DNA from: Nautilus pompilius
Taxonomy: Eukaryota; Mollusca; Cephalopoda; Nautilida; Nautilidae
Direction of reading: 5' to 3'
Assembly: GCA_018389105.1 (NCBI GenBank)
Contig: JACATO010000087.1
Coordinates: 992,001-1,056,000 of the forward strand
Length of the DNA: 64,000 nt
This document shows, in pieces, positions 60,601 to 64,000 of this stretch. A program made the position numbers and the translations under genes. The notes under the pieces were generated by a model, which was not told where the DNA came from, ran no database searches, and was given only the letters and a program-made list of their open reading frames with translations. Numbering within the stretch: the stretch's first letter is position 1; each line of letters opens with the position of its first letter.

Positions 60601-60841
60601 ATGTTTTGGTTCTTGGTGCTTTCACAACTTTTCCTTATGTTTTTCTACATGTGAAACAGCAATAATTCTACTAAAAGCCTAATCTTTCTCTCTTTCTCTC
60701 TTACCACAGACATTGTCTCTGCCATATGCTGTGATGAATGAGGTTCGGACCCTTTTTACCCAAACAGCAGAGGCAGGACTTGGTCGAGACGTAACACCAG
60801 AGACAGTGGTGAGACGCAAAGTGAAAGTACGAAAAACATGA
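21173..60841 (+). CDS. NOMO: NOMO, nodal modulator (ER BOS-complex subunit), complete gene of 31 exons
   Basis: Joining 31 exons gives 1191 codons plus TGA with every junction in phase; mammalian NOMO is about 1222 residues in 31 exons. Order of parts: signal peptide (residues 1-21, hydrophobic FWCVVLALIETANA), a lumenal region of about 1100 residues built of Ig-like/carboxypeptidase-regulatory-like beta-sandwich repeats, one membrane span (about 1123-1140, SFLLLPLILVVVATVYLI), and a basic tail. Repeats start with recurrent G-[FY]-x-V-x-G words (GFSVYG, GYDVSG, GFSVSG, FSVCGK, SCYGRV, MDVSGN). Near-invariant family words include DCAPNNGYY, PLYDKGDFIL, TPNTPQLPDI, WCWKDKS and NRFCL. The family partners nicalin and TMEM147 in the BOS complex behind the Sec61 translocon, helps multipass membrane-protein insertion, and modulates Nodal signalling. 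The main difference from mammals is a linker about 30 residues shorter in exon 19. Exon boundaries were set by hand from splice signals and family similarity. Confidence 0.96.
22354..22489 (+). CDS. NOMO: NOMO exon 2
   Basis: Acceptor GTTTTAG, donor G/GTGAGT, ends one base into a codon. Encodes KLYTVHG, YQTDCAPNNGYY, PLYDKGDFILKVEPP and GWSFG, the most conserved stretch of NOMO. Intron 2 (22490-24575) carries a hAT element at 22553-23202; the rest is unremarkable. Confidence 0.96.
22553..23202. mobile_element. Non-autonomous hAT transposon with intact 8-bp target duplication
   Basis: Begins CAGTGGTTCCCAACC and ends GTTGGGAACCACTG, near-perfect inverted repeats of hAT type, flanked on both sides by GTCTAATA (22545-22552 and 23203-23210). 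The 650 bp body has no transposase. Short GGGTCGC words near both ends are typical of Charlie-like derivatives. Confidence 0.93.
22706..23030. mobile_element. Possible element nested in the hAT copy
   Basis: Inside the hAT copy, ACCATATTTGCCAGCTTATA resembles the CCGTATTT..GGC.TATAAG terminus of another small DNA-transposon family that also occurs at 39.29 kb. The stretch is more GC-rich than its host and carries a C13 run near 22.88 kb. The far boundary is unclear. Confidence 0.35.
24576..24676 (+). CDS. NOMO: NOMO exon 3
   Basis: Acceptor TTTTCAG, donor GTATGT, ends in phase 0. Encodes PESVQLHVDGATD, GEDINFSFKGFSVYG; the NFS is a sequon and GFSVYG opens the second beta-sandwich repeat. Intron 3 (24677-25415) holds nothing recognised. 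Confidence 0.95.
25416..25528 (+). CDS. NOMO: NOMO exon 4
   Basis: Acceptor GTTCACAG, donor AG/GTAAGA, ends two bases into a codon. Encodes VVSKGHSEGPAGVQVTLTG and continues the repeat begun in exon 3. Intron 4 (25529-28591) is about 3.1 kb and carries the pogo-type miniature element at 27394-27987. Confidence 0.94.
27394..27987. mobile_element. pogo/Tigger-type miniature element (MITE)
   Basis: Starts CAGTCAACCCCCGTGTAATC and ends CCGGGGAAGGACAACTG, imperfect inverted repeats flanked by TA on both sides (27392-27393, 27988-27989). Internal CCCCGCATATTCGC and CCCCGCGAATA words repeat the terminus. No transposase is present. The termini resemble Tigger-type CAGT..CCCCGCGAATA ends; the family is inferred from that. 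Confidence 0.75.
28592..28664 (+). CDS. NOMO: NOMO exon 5
   Basis: Acceptor CCTTACAG, donor GTGAGT, ends in phase 0. Encodes SYIFTKIQPGDYSIKGHHSS and WKFEN, with the PGDY turn typical of carboxypeptidase-regulatory-like folds. Intron 5 (28665-29975) has a C16 run near 28.92 kb and nothing else recognised. Confidence 0.94.
28918..28933. repeat. Poly(C) run
   Basis: About 16 consecutive C following a CT-rich tract; a G-quadruplex-type sequence on the opposite strand is possible. Confidence 0.95.
29976..30053 (+). CDS. NOMO: NOMO exon 6
   Basis: Acceptor TTTTTTACAG, donor GTGAGT, phase 0 at both ends. Encodes AETHIKLLSDNG and NLVVSGYDVS, ending at the start of repeat 3. Intron 6 (30054-31766) carries a Tc1 remnant near 30.5-31.3 kb. 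Confidence 0.94.
30530..31300 (+). mobile_element. Decayed Tc1-like transposon fragment
   Basis: Broken + strand frames give YRDEILDP near 30.92 kb and the catalytic-end stretch AELNPIKNALP near 31.08 kb followed by APRPLKDLQTSLIRRW, which match the YRDEIL..P and SPDLNPIEHxW..PRTLQDLQxAL motifs of Tc1 transposases. The third acidic residue reads K (NPIK for NPIE), so it is inactive. No inverted repeats were found. Confidence 0.65.
31767..31838 (+). CDS. NOMO: NOMO exon 7
   Basis: Acceptor TTTCTACAG, donor CAG/GTGAGG, phase 0. Encodes GRVSSDAEPIKGVHFMLYSE. Intron 7 (31839-32155) has nothing recognised. Confidence 0.94.
32156..32290 (+). CDS. NOMO: NOMO exon 8
   Basis: Acceptor GATTCCAG, donor GTAAGC, phase 0. 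Encodes a variable Cys-containing loop (NDISCTK..CHVTS) and the conserved KDDGSFLFHSLPFGNYF. Intron 8 (32291-33374) holds a (TC)n tract at about 32739-32759 and nothing else recognised. Confidence 0.94.
32739..32759. repeat. (TC)n microsatellite
   Basis: About 10 TC units in intron 8. Confidence 0.9.
33375..33464 (+). CDS. NOMO: NOMO exon 9
   Basis: Acceptor TTTTCCAG, donor CAG/GTCAGC, phase 0. Encodes IPFYKGEHITFDVVPEKLQF, ending a repeat. Intron 9 (33465-34619) has nothing securely recognised. Confidence 0.94.
34620..34676 (+). CDS. NOMO: NOMO exon 10
   Basis: Only 57 bp, phase 0 at both ends, so skipping it would keep the frame. Encodes KEFQVAGFSVSGRVLDSPK, the first strands of a new repeat. 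Acceptor is a long T tract plus TTAG; donor AAG/GTAACA. Intron 10 (34677-38035) contains the antisense Tc1 element. Confidence 0.92.
36081..37626 (-). mobile_element. Complete Tc1-family transposon, antisense in NOMO intron 10
   Basis: A 1546 bp element bounded by CAGGTGCATCTCAAAAAATT at the left and its inverse at the right (..TTTTTTGAGATGCACCTG), flanked by TA duplications (36079-36080, 37627-37628). This is the Tc1/mariner terminal structure. It contains one transposase frame on the minus strand, described separately. Confidence 0.95.
36335..37340 (-). pseudogene. Tc1 transposase, inactivated
   Basis: The minus strand starts near 37340 (MVKTADLT) and runs to about 36335. DDE landmarks are DESKFCIS (first Asp), FQQDLAP (second Asp) and NSPDLNPIDNLWG, where the usual Glu of NPIENLW is Asp. 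A frameshift in the N-terminal HTH region and several in-frame stops break the frame; the longest intact part is 36425-36814 (129 residues, C-terminal half). Tc1 transposases are about 340 residues, which the 1006 bp span fits. Confidence 0.88.
38036..38235 (+). CDS. NOMO: NOMO exon 11
   Basis: Acceptor CTATTGCAG, donor CA/GTGAGT, ends two bases into a codon. Encodes GSGVSNARILIAGKE, GPDGMYHLENMKTGTYAIQ and the highly conserved TPNTPQLPDIVAS. The longest exon here. Intron 11 is about 200 bp. Confidence 0.96.
38435..38609 (+). CDS. NOMO: NOMO exon 12
   Basis: Acceptor CCCTTCAG, donor AAG/GTAAGA, ends in phase 0. Encodes FSVCGKVVIDEIPKG and DSDMNGLFCAKIRPGQYVVK, one beta-sandwich repeat. The residue at the junction is His where mammals have Gly. 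Intron 12 (38610-38914) has nothing recognised. Confidence 0.95.
38915..39056 (+). CDS. NOMO: NOMO exon 13
   Basis: Acceptor CCTTTTAAG (an AAG rather than CAG acceptor), donor G/GTAAAT, ends one base into a codon. Encodes VMVTGQELKAGLQLSPSK, NYPVLDVIFLQF and AKISGVITCI. Intron 13 (39057-40109) holds the small element at 39.29-39.68 kb. Confidence 0.94.
39292..39684. mobile_element. Small inverted-repeat DNA element (MITE)
   Basis: Left end CCGTATTTTTCAGGTTGTAAG and right end CTTATACACCAAAAATACAGTA are imperfect inverses of each other. Internal TATAAGTCGGAGTGGAGTAT and GGAGTATTAGTCG words repeat in the body. About 390 bp with no coding capacity. The same terminus type seems to occur inside the hAT copy at 22.7 kb. 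The superfamily is undecided. Confidence 0.6.
40110..40177 (+). CDS. NOMO: NOMO exon 14
   Basis: Acceptor TTTTCTTAG, donor GTAAGT, ends in phase 0. Encodes ENCGTIGLSLDPIGLGEEK. The intron that follows is only 72 bp (40178-40249), by far the shortest of the gene. Confidence 0.93.
40250..40313 (+). CDS. NOMO: NOMO exon 15
   Basis: Acceptor TATTTACAG, donor G/GTAATA, ends one base into a codon. Encodes LKDSLKKASFEFENILPGKY with the FENILPGKY turn conserved in the family. Intron 15 (40314-41951) has a possible Tc1 remnant in its second half. Confidence 0.93.
41000..41690 (+). mobile_element. Possible Tc1-like remnant
   Basis: A frame near 41.23 kb reads RVLWSDENNF, resembling the VLWSDESKF first-catalytic-Asp motif of Tc1 transposases. 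The stretch ends near 41.69 kb with GGTTGAATACTTTTCTGATT then CACTGTA, a Tc1-like terminus. The matching left terminus was not found and most of the frame is destroyed. Confidence 0.4.
41952..42088 (+). CDS. NOMO: NOMO exon 16
   Basis: Acceptor TGGTTTCAG, weak donor CTG/GTTTGT, ends in phase 0. Encodes WCWKDKSKEVEV, QTGYILKC and LSHEITL, among the best conserved words in NOMO. Intron 16 (42089-42827) carries a LINE tail. Confidence 0.95.
42295..42540 (+). mobile_element. CR1/L2-like LINE 3' fragment
   Basis: Broken + strand frames read KRRPIGGFQNN, RVDREKFIQLS and RYQKASF then a Trp-lacking INKxN-like stretch, matching the conserved C-terminal pattern (KRRxxGDLIxxFKI..F..RV.NxWNxLP) of CR1/L2 ORF2 proteins. 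It is the same kind of remnant as at 14.85-15.64 kb. Confidence 0.55.
42828..42976 (+). CDS. NOMO: NOMO exon 17
   Basis: Acceptor after a 20-base T tract and GATAAAG; donor AC/GTGAGT, ends two bases into a codon. Encodes NFAHADKEGKVGSFALKKG, INRFCLAQPGVYRLTP and SCHKFEKDVYTYD. The frame was fixed by similarity, since a competing frame is open across much of the same exon. Introns 17 (42977-43341) and 18 hold nothing notable. Confidence 0.93.
43342..43440 (+). CDS. NOMO: NOMO exon 18
   Basis: Acceptor GACTTCAG, donor AG/GTGAGC, ends two bases into a codon. Encodes SNPVVLSLTAVQHLIVGMVH and ENLASDIHIEI. Intron 18 (43441-44015) has a short AG repeat near 43.49 kb. Confidence 0.93.
44016..44144 (+). 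CDS. NOMO: NOMO exon 19, with short linker
   Basis: Acceptor GTTATAG, donor AA/GTAAGG, ends two bases into a codon. Encodes SSLAGEPTTEIGPLKSSQ, a short Asn/Ser/Gln-rich linker and FVHHFSHWAK. From memory, mammalian NOMO carries between GPLKS and the FSYWA word a charged linker about 30 residues longer. Both conserved flanks lie in this one exon, so the shortening is not a missed exon. Intron 19 (44145-46893) holds a Tigger-like remnant. Confidence 0.9.
45103..45120. repeat. Poly(T) run
   Basis: About 18 consecutive T in intron 19; a second run of similar length lies near 45.285 kb. Confidence 0.9.
45300..45850 (-). mobile_element. Tigger/CENP-B-like transposase C-terminal remnant
   Basis: Two minus-strand frames, 45600-45818 and 45320-45538, adjoin. 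The first reads LLDALQMAAASWSK, resembling the LxDAxxMxxxAW..V motif near the C-terminus of Tigger/Jerky-type transposases. The second is a Lys/Glu-rich tail ending in VEKLENT. A frameshift and loss of the N-terminal half make it non-functional. Confidence 0.45.
46894..46976 (+). CDS. NOMO: NOMO exon 20
   Basis: Acceptor TTAAACAG, donor GGTG/GTAAGT, ends one base into a codon. Encodes SGEHLEIFVKSNELLFSPS and VMEVTVQG. The donor was placed three bases after a second GT so that the peptide keeps the family's G-E-[ST]-C-P-G junction. Intron 20 (46977-47808) begins with a (TG)n tract; nothing else recognised. Confidence 0.92.
47809..47971 (+). CDS. NOMO: NOMO exon 21
   Basis: Acceptor TTGTCTAG, donor AG/GTAAGA, ends two bases into a codon. 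Encodes ETCPGVVAQFTGRKGIFISG, then VTPLLAGVKITVSTVENS and ETDDKGSYR. NST is a sequon. Intron 21 (47972-49334) has nothing recognised. Confidence 0.95.
49335..49461 (+). CDS. NOMO: NOMO exon 22
   Basis: Acceptor TTTCCTCAG, donor CAG/GTGAGT, ends in phase 0. Encodes RVGPLSGNYQYSVTASKPGF and ALKLGEIIVQ. Intron 22 (49462-52885, 3.4 kb) contains the broken Cys-rich ORF at 50874-52450; its first 1.2 kb holds nothing I recognise. Confidence 0.94.
50874..52450 (+). pseudogene. Broken ORF of an unnamed Cys-rich, possibly transposon-encoded protein
   Basis: Five consecutive + strand fragments (50874-51161, 51184-51423 and beyond, 51564-51842, 51901-52200, 52235-52450) read as one protein of roughly 500 residues interrupted by frameshifts near 51.15, 51.56, 51.84, 52.2 and 52.35 kb and a stop at 51421. 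The N-terminus has CYVCGFYIGPKQ, then HVACGTCRSAL and, after the first frameshift, CYFCLVD, suggesting a zinc-binding module. The middle has SIDSSMRSLKAVLLYNGNK and WDVCGDFKVIGFLKGLQGEF followed by a degraded C-x-x-C. The end has LKLHVLHSHLDFF and RYQGRWD. It is intronless, lies inside a NOMO intron and resembles unannotated proteins that I recall from arthropod and cnidarian genomes. A DDE/RNase-H-like core is a guess. Terminal repeats were not found. Confidence 0.7.
52886..53002 (+). CDS. NOMO: NOMO exon 23
   Basis: Acceptor TTTTCACAG, weak donor TTG/GTTGGT, phase 0. Encodes VFDESDQPLSNVLLSLSG, RSNNLTGDSG and MVFSSL. NLT is a sequon. Intron 23 is 227 bp. Confidence 0.94.
53230..53357 (+). 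CDS. NOMO: NOMO exon 24
   Basis: Acceptor TTCTTTAG, donor AG/GTAAAC, ends two bases into a codon. Encodes SPAKYFLRPMMKEYRFEPPT and VLEGSVVELKIKGFREAY. RPMMKEYRFEP is a family signature. Intron 24 (53358-53949) has nothing recognised. Confidence 0.95.
53950..54097 (+). CDS. NOMO: NOMO exon 25
   Basis: Acceptor CATTCCAG, donor GAG/GTGAAT, ends in phase 0. Encodes SCYGRVTSLNGEPEPGIIVE and DGGYRIRGLE, one repeat. Intron 25 (54098-54741) has nothing recognised. Confidence 0.95.
54742..54828 (+). CDS. NOMO: NOMO exon 26
   Basis: Acceptor AATTTTGTAG, weak donor AAG/GTGATT, phase 0 at both ends. Encodes PKVTYEIRLKSGEGNRHIER and SRKLK. Intron 26 (54829-55745) has nothing recognised. Confidence 0.92.
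55746..55856 (+). CDS. NOMO: NOMO exon 27
   Basis: Acceptor TCTTTACAG, donor AAG/GTATCT, phase 0. Encodes IENFDFHNVNIIAFRRMNQ and MDVSGNIITSP, opening the last repeat. Intron 27 (55857-56589) has nothing recognised. Confidence 0.95.
56590..56691 (+). CDS. NOMO: NOMO exon 28
   Basis: Acceptor GATGTAG preceded by an A-rich rather than pyrimidine-rich stretch, donor CAG/GTGAGT, phase 0. Encodes ILLYRDDNPDSPVHTVKLG and FFYLPSLP. Intron 28 (56692-57411) has nothing recognised. Confidence 0.93.
57412..57531 (+). CDS. NOMO: NOMO exon 29
   Basis: Acceptor AAACAACAG, donor AAG/GTAATT, phase 0. Encodes KYAIRLESSLSRTSYEYTIP and FKHFTLTFEPK-like end (YKHFTLTFEPK), the last lumenal strands. Intron 29 (57532-59809) contains a Tc1-like element. 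Confidence 0.95.
57815..59477 (-). mobile_element. Decayed Tc1-like transposon in NOMO intron 29
   Basis: The left end GACAGTGTTGGGAATAATTA and the right end (TTTCCATAATTAAATTTCAA then TACTCTA) are diverged inverted repeats about 1.66 kb apart. On the minus strand, broken frames read KETAHEKCIEIKVLASEGYS then an HTH-like QTAAQLHVSK (about 58.34-58.45 kb), and farther on LDELWKVLQDI, then MKTRCHSLYKVKG at 57.9 kb. These match the N- and C-termini of Tc1 transposases. The catalytic middle is lost. The 58.78-59.2 kb part does not fit a single collinear element and may be a second insertion. Confidence 0.6.
59810..59920 (+). CDS. NOMO: NOMO exon 30, membrane span
   Basis: Acceptor GTTTCAG, donor CGT/GTAAGT, phase 0. 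Encodes RRPVEQELSQG followed by the membrane segment SFLLLPLILVVVATVYLI and the first cytosolic residues NKVKHNYR. A second donor nine bases on (CAG/GTGAGA after 59929) would add V-S-Q in frame. Intron 30 (59921-60709) has nothing recognised. Confidence 0.94.
60710..60841 (+). CDS. NOMO: NOMO exon 31, cytosolic tail and stop
   Basis: Acceptor CTTACCACAG after a TC-rich tract. Encodes 43 residues (TLSLPYAVMNEVRTL, FTQTAEAGLGRDV) and the basic end RRKVKVRKT before TGA at 60839-60841. Mammalian NOMO also ends in a Lys/Arg-rich Thr-terminated tail. The body of the tail differs from mammals, as expected for a fast-evolving terminus. Confidence 0.92.
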   Translation, partial: TLSLPYAVMNEVRTLFTQTAEAGLGRDVTPETVVRRKVKVRKT

Positions 60842-61490
60842 CCATGAGGAAATGAGCTAGAAATAATTTAAACTATTGGATATCTATGTACATTACAGTC
60901 AGCAGTATTTGGGAGTCTGTGTTAATTTATAAACTGAATGTCATTCTAGAACCGTTTTGAATGAATTAGGTAATATTTAACAATGGGAACTAATATTCAC
61001 AGAACTTTCTCTCCCTCATCTCTGTCTGTCTCCTCTCCACTAAGGACAGATGGTTTGTTTGTTTATTTTTCTAGAACATTTTAAAAATTCATTTCATTGG
61101 CAAAACACAATAACAAACAAACAACTTTTCTTCCATCTATTCCAGCTTTCATGTTTTTGTCCTCTCAGTGTCAGGACTCTCTCGTTTTAGCCTAGAGTTT
61201 GGCAGTCCTGGACACAGCGAGGCACTGATGCAAACTACCGTCTCCTAGTGTCAAATTTATAATGGAAAAATCTCTGAAAATACAGAAAAGAGGGGATCTT
61301 GAATTCTTACACCTGTCTTTTTTTTTTTTTCCTCCAATTTCTGTGCGTCAAGTTTACATTTAGTTAACAGAAACTTTGTGGTGTTTGATATTAAAGAGCA
61401 GACATCCTGGTGATAAACAAGTAGGCAAGAAACATTCTGTCCACTGGATTTAGGCACTTAAATAAATACGCAGAGTAACTGGGAGGGTTT
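60842..61490 (+). other. NOMO: NOMO 3' UTR, first candidate poly(A) site
   Basis: The first AATAAA after the stop is at 61461-61466, followed by GT-rich GGGAGGGTTTGGACAGTG, a fitting downstream element. Later AATAAA words at about 62518, 62799 and 63006 could be alternative sites giving a longer UTR. The end is therefore uncertain. Confidence 0.5.
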
Positions 61491-63040
61491 GGACAGTGCA
61501 GACATCGGAGAACAACTGGCAGTTCTGAGCCTCTCCCTTTTTTCTGTCTATCTAAATTGCTGCTATTATCCACATGTGCCATTTTATTTTGTGACTTCCA
61601 TTTTCTGCAATTATCAAGAACAAAGTCCTCTACATTCCAATATTAGCAGAAAATGAATTTAATAATTGTGGATAAATGATTCTCTTATTTAAGATACCTT
61701 TATAACATTCCATTATTTGCAGATACATAATATGCACAGTATAAATGGATTTTCGTCTCAAGTTTTGGGAGTAGTATTGACGTACCGCAACACAATGATA
61801 AACAGGATTTTGTTGATTAAAGGAATGAATGGATTTGGCTGAGGTGGGGAGGATAAAATCTAGAGGTATCGGTAAGCTGGTTCTTTAAACAAAAAAGAAA
61901 CAACACGGAGCATCATTTAAAATTGCAGATTCTCCCTTTTTTTGTTTGCTGCTTAAGGTAATTTTTTAGTTTTGTTTTGTTCCTGGTTGTTCTGTCAGGG
62001 GAGTATATGGCGTGTTCCATTTACTGTGTCCCTGACGTGTTTTATAAAGGCAGAGATGGGGAGTTAGCACGAACATCCCTGAAAATTCAACATAGCATTT
62101 GCTTCTCAGGAAGTACAGTGTCAGGGTTGTTCTCAAGCCACAGACCTGGACAGGAAACCAGAGCGGTCAATGTGTGTGTGTGTGTGTGTGCGCTGCTCTG
62201 CAACGTCATAAAAGTACGTGAACTGCACTATGACCACTGAAGTTCTCTCCATTAGATGTGGCAACCAAAACAAATTATCGTCCTTCTGTTGCTGCACATT
62301 GAAGTAATAGAATTAATGTTGTAAGATAACACTCAGCCATCGGGTAGTTAGAGAACAGCAGCTTCTACATTCAGCTTAGCAAGTCTGTACCACATTGGTC
62401 AGTTGGTGGCCACAATGCCCCAATAATGTTCGCTTGGCCCTACCTAACTTTCTATCAAGAATGTGCCAGGGAATCAAAGAAAGTAGCCAATTGAAGAGAG
62501 GTACATGAAAGCAAATGGAATAAAATGTCTGGTTCCAGCTAAGTGCAGCTACAATGGAGGTTGGGAGTAGGTAGACAGTGAAACTGTGTCTGAGTCTCCA
62601 AACTGCCTAAGTGTATACAGGCAGATAGTGAAACAGAGTCTTACAACAGCAAGAAAACTGGCAGGTTTGACCTTCACTAAGGACTACAATCCCACCACCA
62701 CAACAGACACGGATGAATTGGATGAACTTTTCTTCTCTCTCACCTCTGCCATTTGCTTCCGACATGATAAAGAAGAGAAAATCTGCCCTAGCCTACTAAT
62801 AAAATGTTTGATCTGTTAATTGTGTGACAGTCTTTCTTAATTTATTTTATTGTATATCACAAATGATTGTTTCTGCTGCCTATTTCATCTCCAAGATAGA
62901 GGCTTGGGAGCATTTATTTTAGAAATAAGTATAGAGCAGTGAACTTTGTGTTCAAATAACTTTAAAAAGTTAATTTGCCAACTGTTTAATGACCTACTCT
63001 GGACTGAATAAAAAAAAAAAAAAACAAATTATATATATAT
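61491..63040. other. Extended 3' UTR or intergenic DNA
   Basis: No exon recognised. It contains a (GT)n tract at 62170-62190 and a short imperfect direct repeat (AGACAGTGAAACTGTGTC near 62574, AGATAGTGAAACAGAGTC near 62624). Confidence 0.5.
62170..62190. repeat. (TG)n microsatellite
   Basis: About 10 TG units. Confidence 0.92.
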
Positions 63041-63045
63041 ATATA

Positions 63046-63618
63046 CAGGGTTATTCAAAAAAATGAACTGATTTCGTTATGCAATATTTTAATAAGGAAA
63101 AGCAATAGAAAACTCCAGCTAAGTCACAAGTATTCTACTCACAATCAAGTTTTATGTCCTGTCTTACAAGTGTTCAATGTGGCCACCATCTGCAGCACGG
63201 GCAACATCAATACGATAAGAGAATTCCTCCCAGACGCGTGTCAGCACATCACGATCCACTGAGTTGATTGCTGCTGTTATTCGATGTTTAAGGTCATCGA
63301 GGTTAGTGGGTAGCAGTGGATCATAAACGCGATCTTTTACATATCCCCATAAGAAAAAATCACACTGCACCATGACAACCAATTTTGTTTTCGCAAACTC
63401 GAGAACGCAGAACGCCTTTTGCTGAGGACTCGCCATTCTGAGGGTAAACAAACAAATGAACATTGCTGGAGGAATGATGCGACTACAGTGCCCCCTGTGG
63501 CAGCCAATCAAAACTTAGAAAACTCCCCTTTCAAATGGTCACTGACTCATTCCATGACGATGCTTGAGAAATGAAGTAATGCGTCATGAAATCGGTTCAT
63601 TCTTTTTGAATAACCCTG
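63046..63618 (-). mobile_element. Internally deleted IS630/Tc1-mariner-superfamily element
   Basis: 573 bp bounded by CAGGGTTATTCAAAAAAATG and its inverse (..TTTTTGAATAACCCTG) with TA on both sides (63044-63045, 63619-63620). The outermost 28 or so bases match almost perfectly. The minus strand still has one open frame (63164-63511; from the internal Met about 90 residues) with transposase termini at both ends. Confidence 0.88.
63164..63511 (-). pseudogene. Transposase with the catalytic core deleted (open frame kept)
   Basis: From the internal start MASPQQKAFCVLEFAKTK the frame carries the N-terminal helix-turn-helix beginning of a mariner-like transposase. After KLVVMVQ it jumps directly to FFLWGYVKDRVYDPLLPTN and ends TRVWEEFSYRIDVARAADGG plus HIEHL, the C-terminal signature of IS630/mariner-like transposases. 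The DNA-binding remainder and the whole DD(E/D) core are missing. The frame has remained open across the deletion. Confidence 0.75.
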
Positions 63619-63620
63619 TA

Positions 63621-64000
63621 TATATGTTTTATATGGGATTACTGTATCAGAATAAATCCCCAATCCCCATAAATATATGAGTGTACCCAGAATATTAGAA
63701 ACTGCTAATCTGAATACAAGTGAACCAGCTTTCAAGTTTTGACTGCAGCATTTTGATCTCTTCTAAGAGATGTACAACGTTGAAAGAAATGCGCCTGCTA
63801 GGGGATTTAATAGGTTTCGCATGTGTTGTCCTGCTCTCAGAAAGCAAGAGTTAAACATGGCCTTACATTCTCCTCACCATGGGGCATCAAGTGTAGTTTC
63901 AAATCCCAACTGTTGAGGAAATGCTGGTTCATAATATAGAAAAAAAAAGCCACTTCAAAACTGAACAGGAGCATGAGGGGCAGATTAGCCAAGTCTGTAC
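63621..64000. other. Right edge, nothing recognised
   Basis: No gene, repeat or RNA feature could be supported in the last 380 bases. Confidence 0.5.

Noticed and set aside
63032..63045. (AT)n run next to the right-end transposon taken as part of its terminus
   Set aside because: The inverted-repeat match starts only at CAGGG; the AT run is flanking target DNA.
1..64000. CRISPR array, bacterial operon, rRNA or tRNA genes
   Set aside because: The DNA is clearly vertebrate and no repeat-spacer structure, rRNA segment or cloverleaf-capable tRNA was seen by eye.

Overview
The window is vertebrate nuclear DNA: AT-rich, intron-dominated, with GT-AG introns, CpG-rich promoter DNA, microsatellites and many decayed transposons. 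One protein gene dominates it. I could assemble it completely by joining 31 exons on the + strand from 21173 to 60841. The joined reading frame is 3576 nt (1191 codons plus stop) with no internal stop. It reads as NOMO, the nodal modulator: an ER membrane protein with a cleaved signal peptide, a very long lumenal stack of Ig-like beta-sandwich repeats, one C-terminal membrane span and a short basic cytosolic tail.

Layout. 1-2540: the last exon (2183-2343), 3' UTR and poly(A) signal of an unidentified + strand gene that enters from the left. 2541-16300: AT-rich DNA with no gene I can support, holding a decayed pogo/Tigger-like transposase (7.4-8.9 kb) and a CR1/L2-like LINE fragment (14.85-15.64 kb). 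16300-19900: CpG-rich DNA with CRE, YY1-like and other promoter motifs; no matching first exon could be identified. 19900-21100: AT-rich DNA with several microsatellites. 21100-21660: NOMO promoter, exon 1 and a second CpG-rich patch. 21173-60841: NOMO. 60842-64000: NOMO 3' UTR and downstream DNA, with a short internally deleted transposon near the right end.

The NOMO introns hold several datable insertions: a hAT element with a perfect 8-bp target duplication (intron 2), a pogo/Tigger-type miniature element (intron 4), Tc1 remnants (introns 6, 15, 29), a complete but inactivated Tc1 element in antisense (intron 10), a miniature element (intron 13), a LINE tail (intron 16), a Tigger-like remnant (intron 19), and in intron 22 a broken ORF of a Cys-rich protein family that I cannot name. 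The intron 22 element is the best candidate for something poorly described.

Organism. The diversity of Tc1, pogo and hAT families, the roughly 40 kb NOMO gene and a LINE/SINE tail of fish-like type argue for a non-mammalian vertebrate. My guess, at low confidence, is a fish with a moderately large genome, such as a non-teleost ray-finned fish. Nothing in the sequence proves the species.
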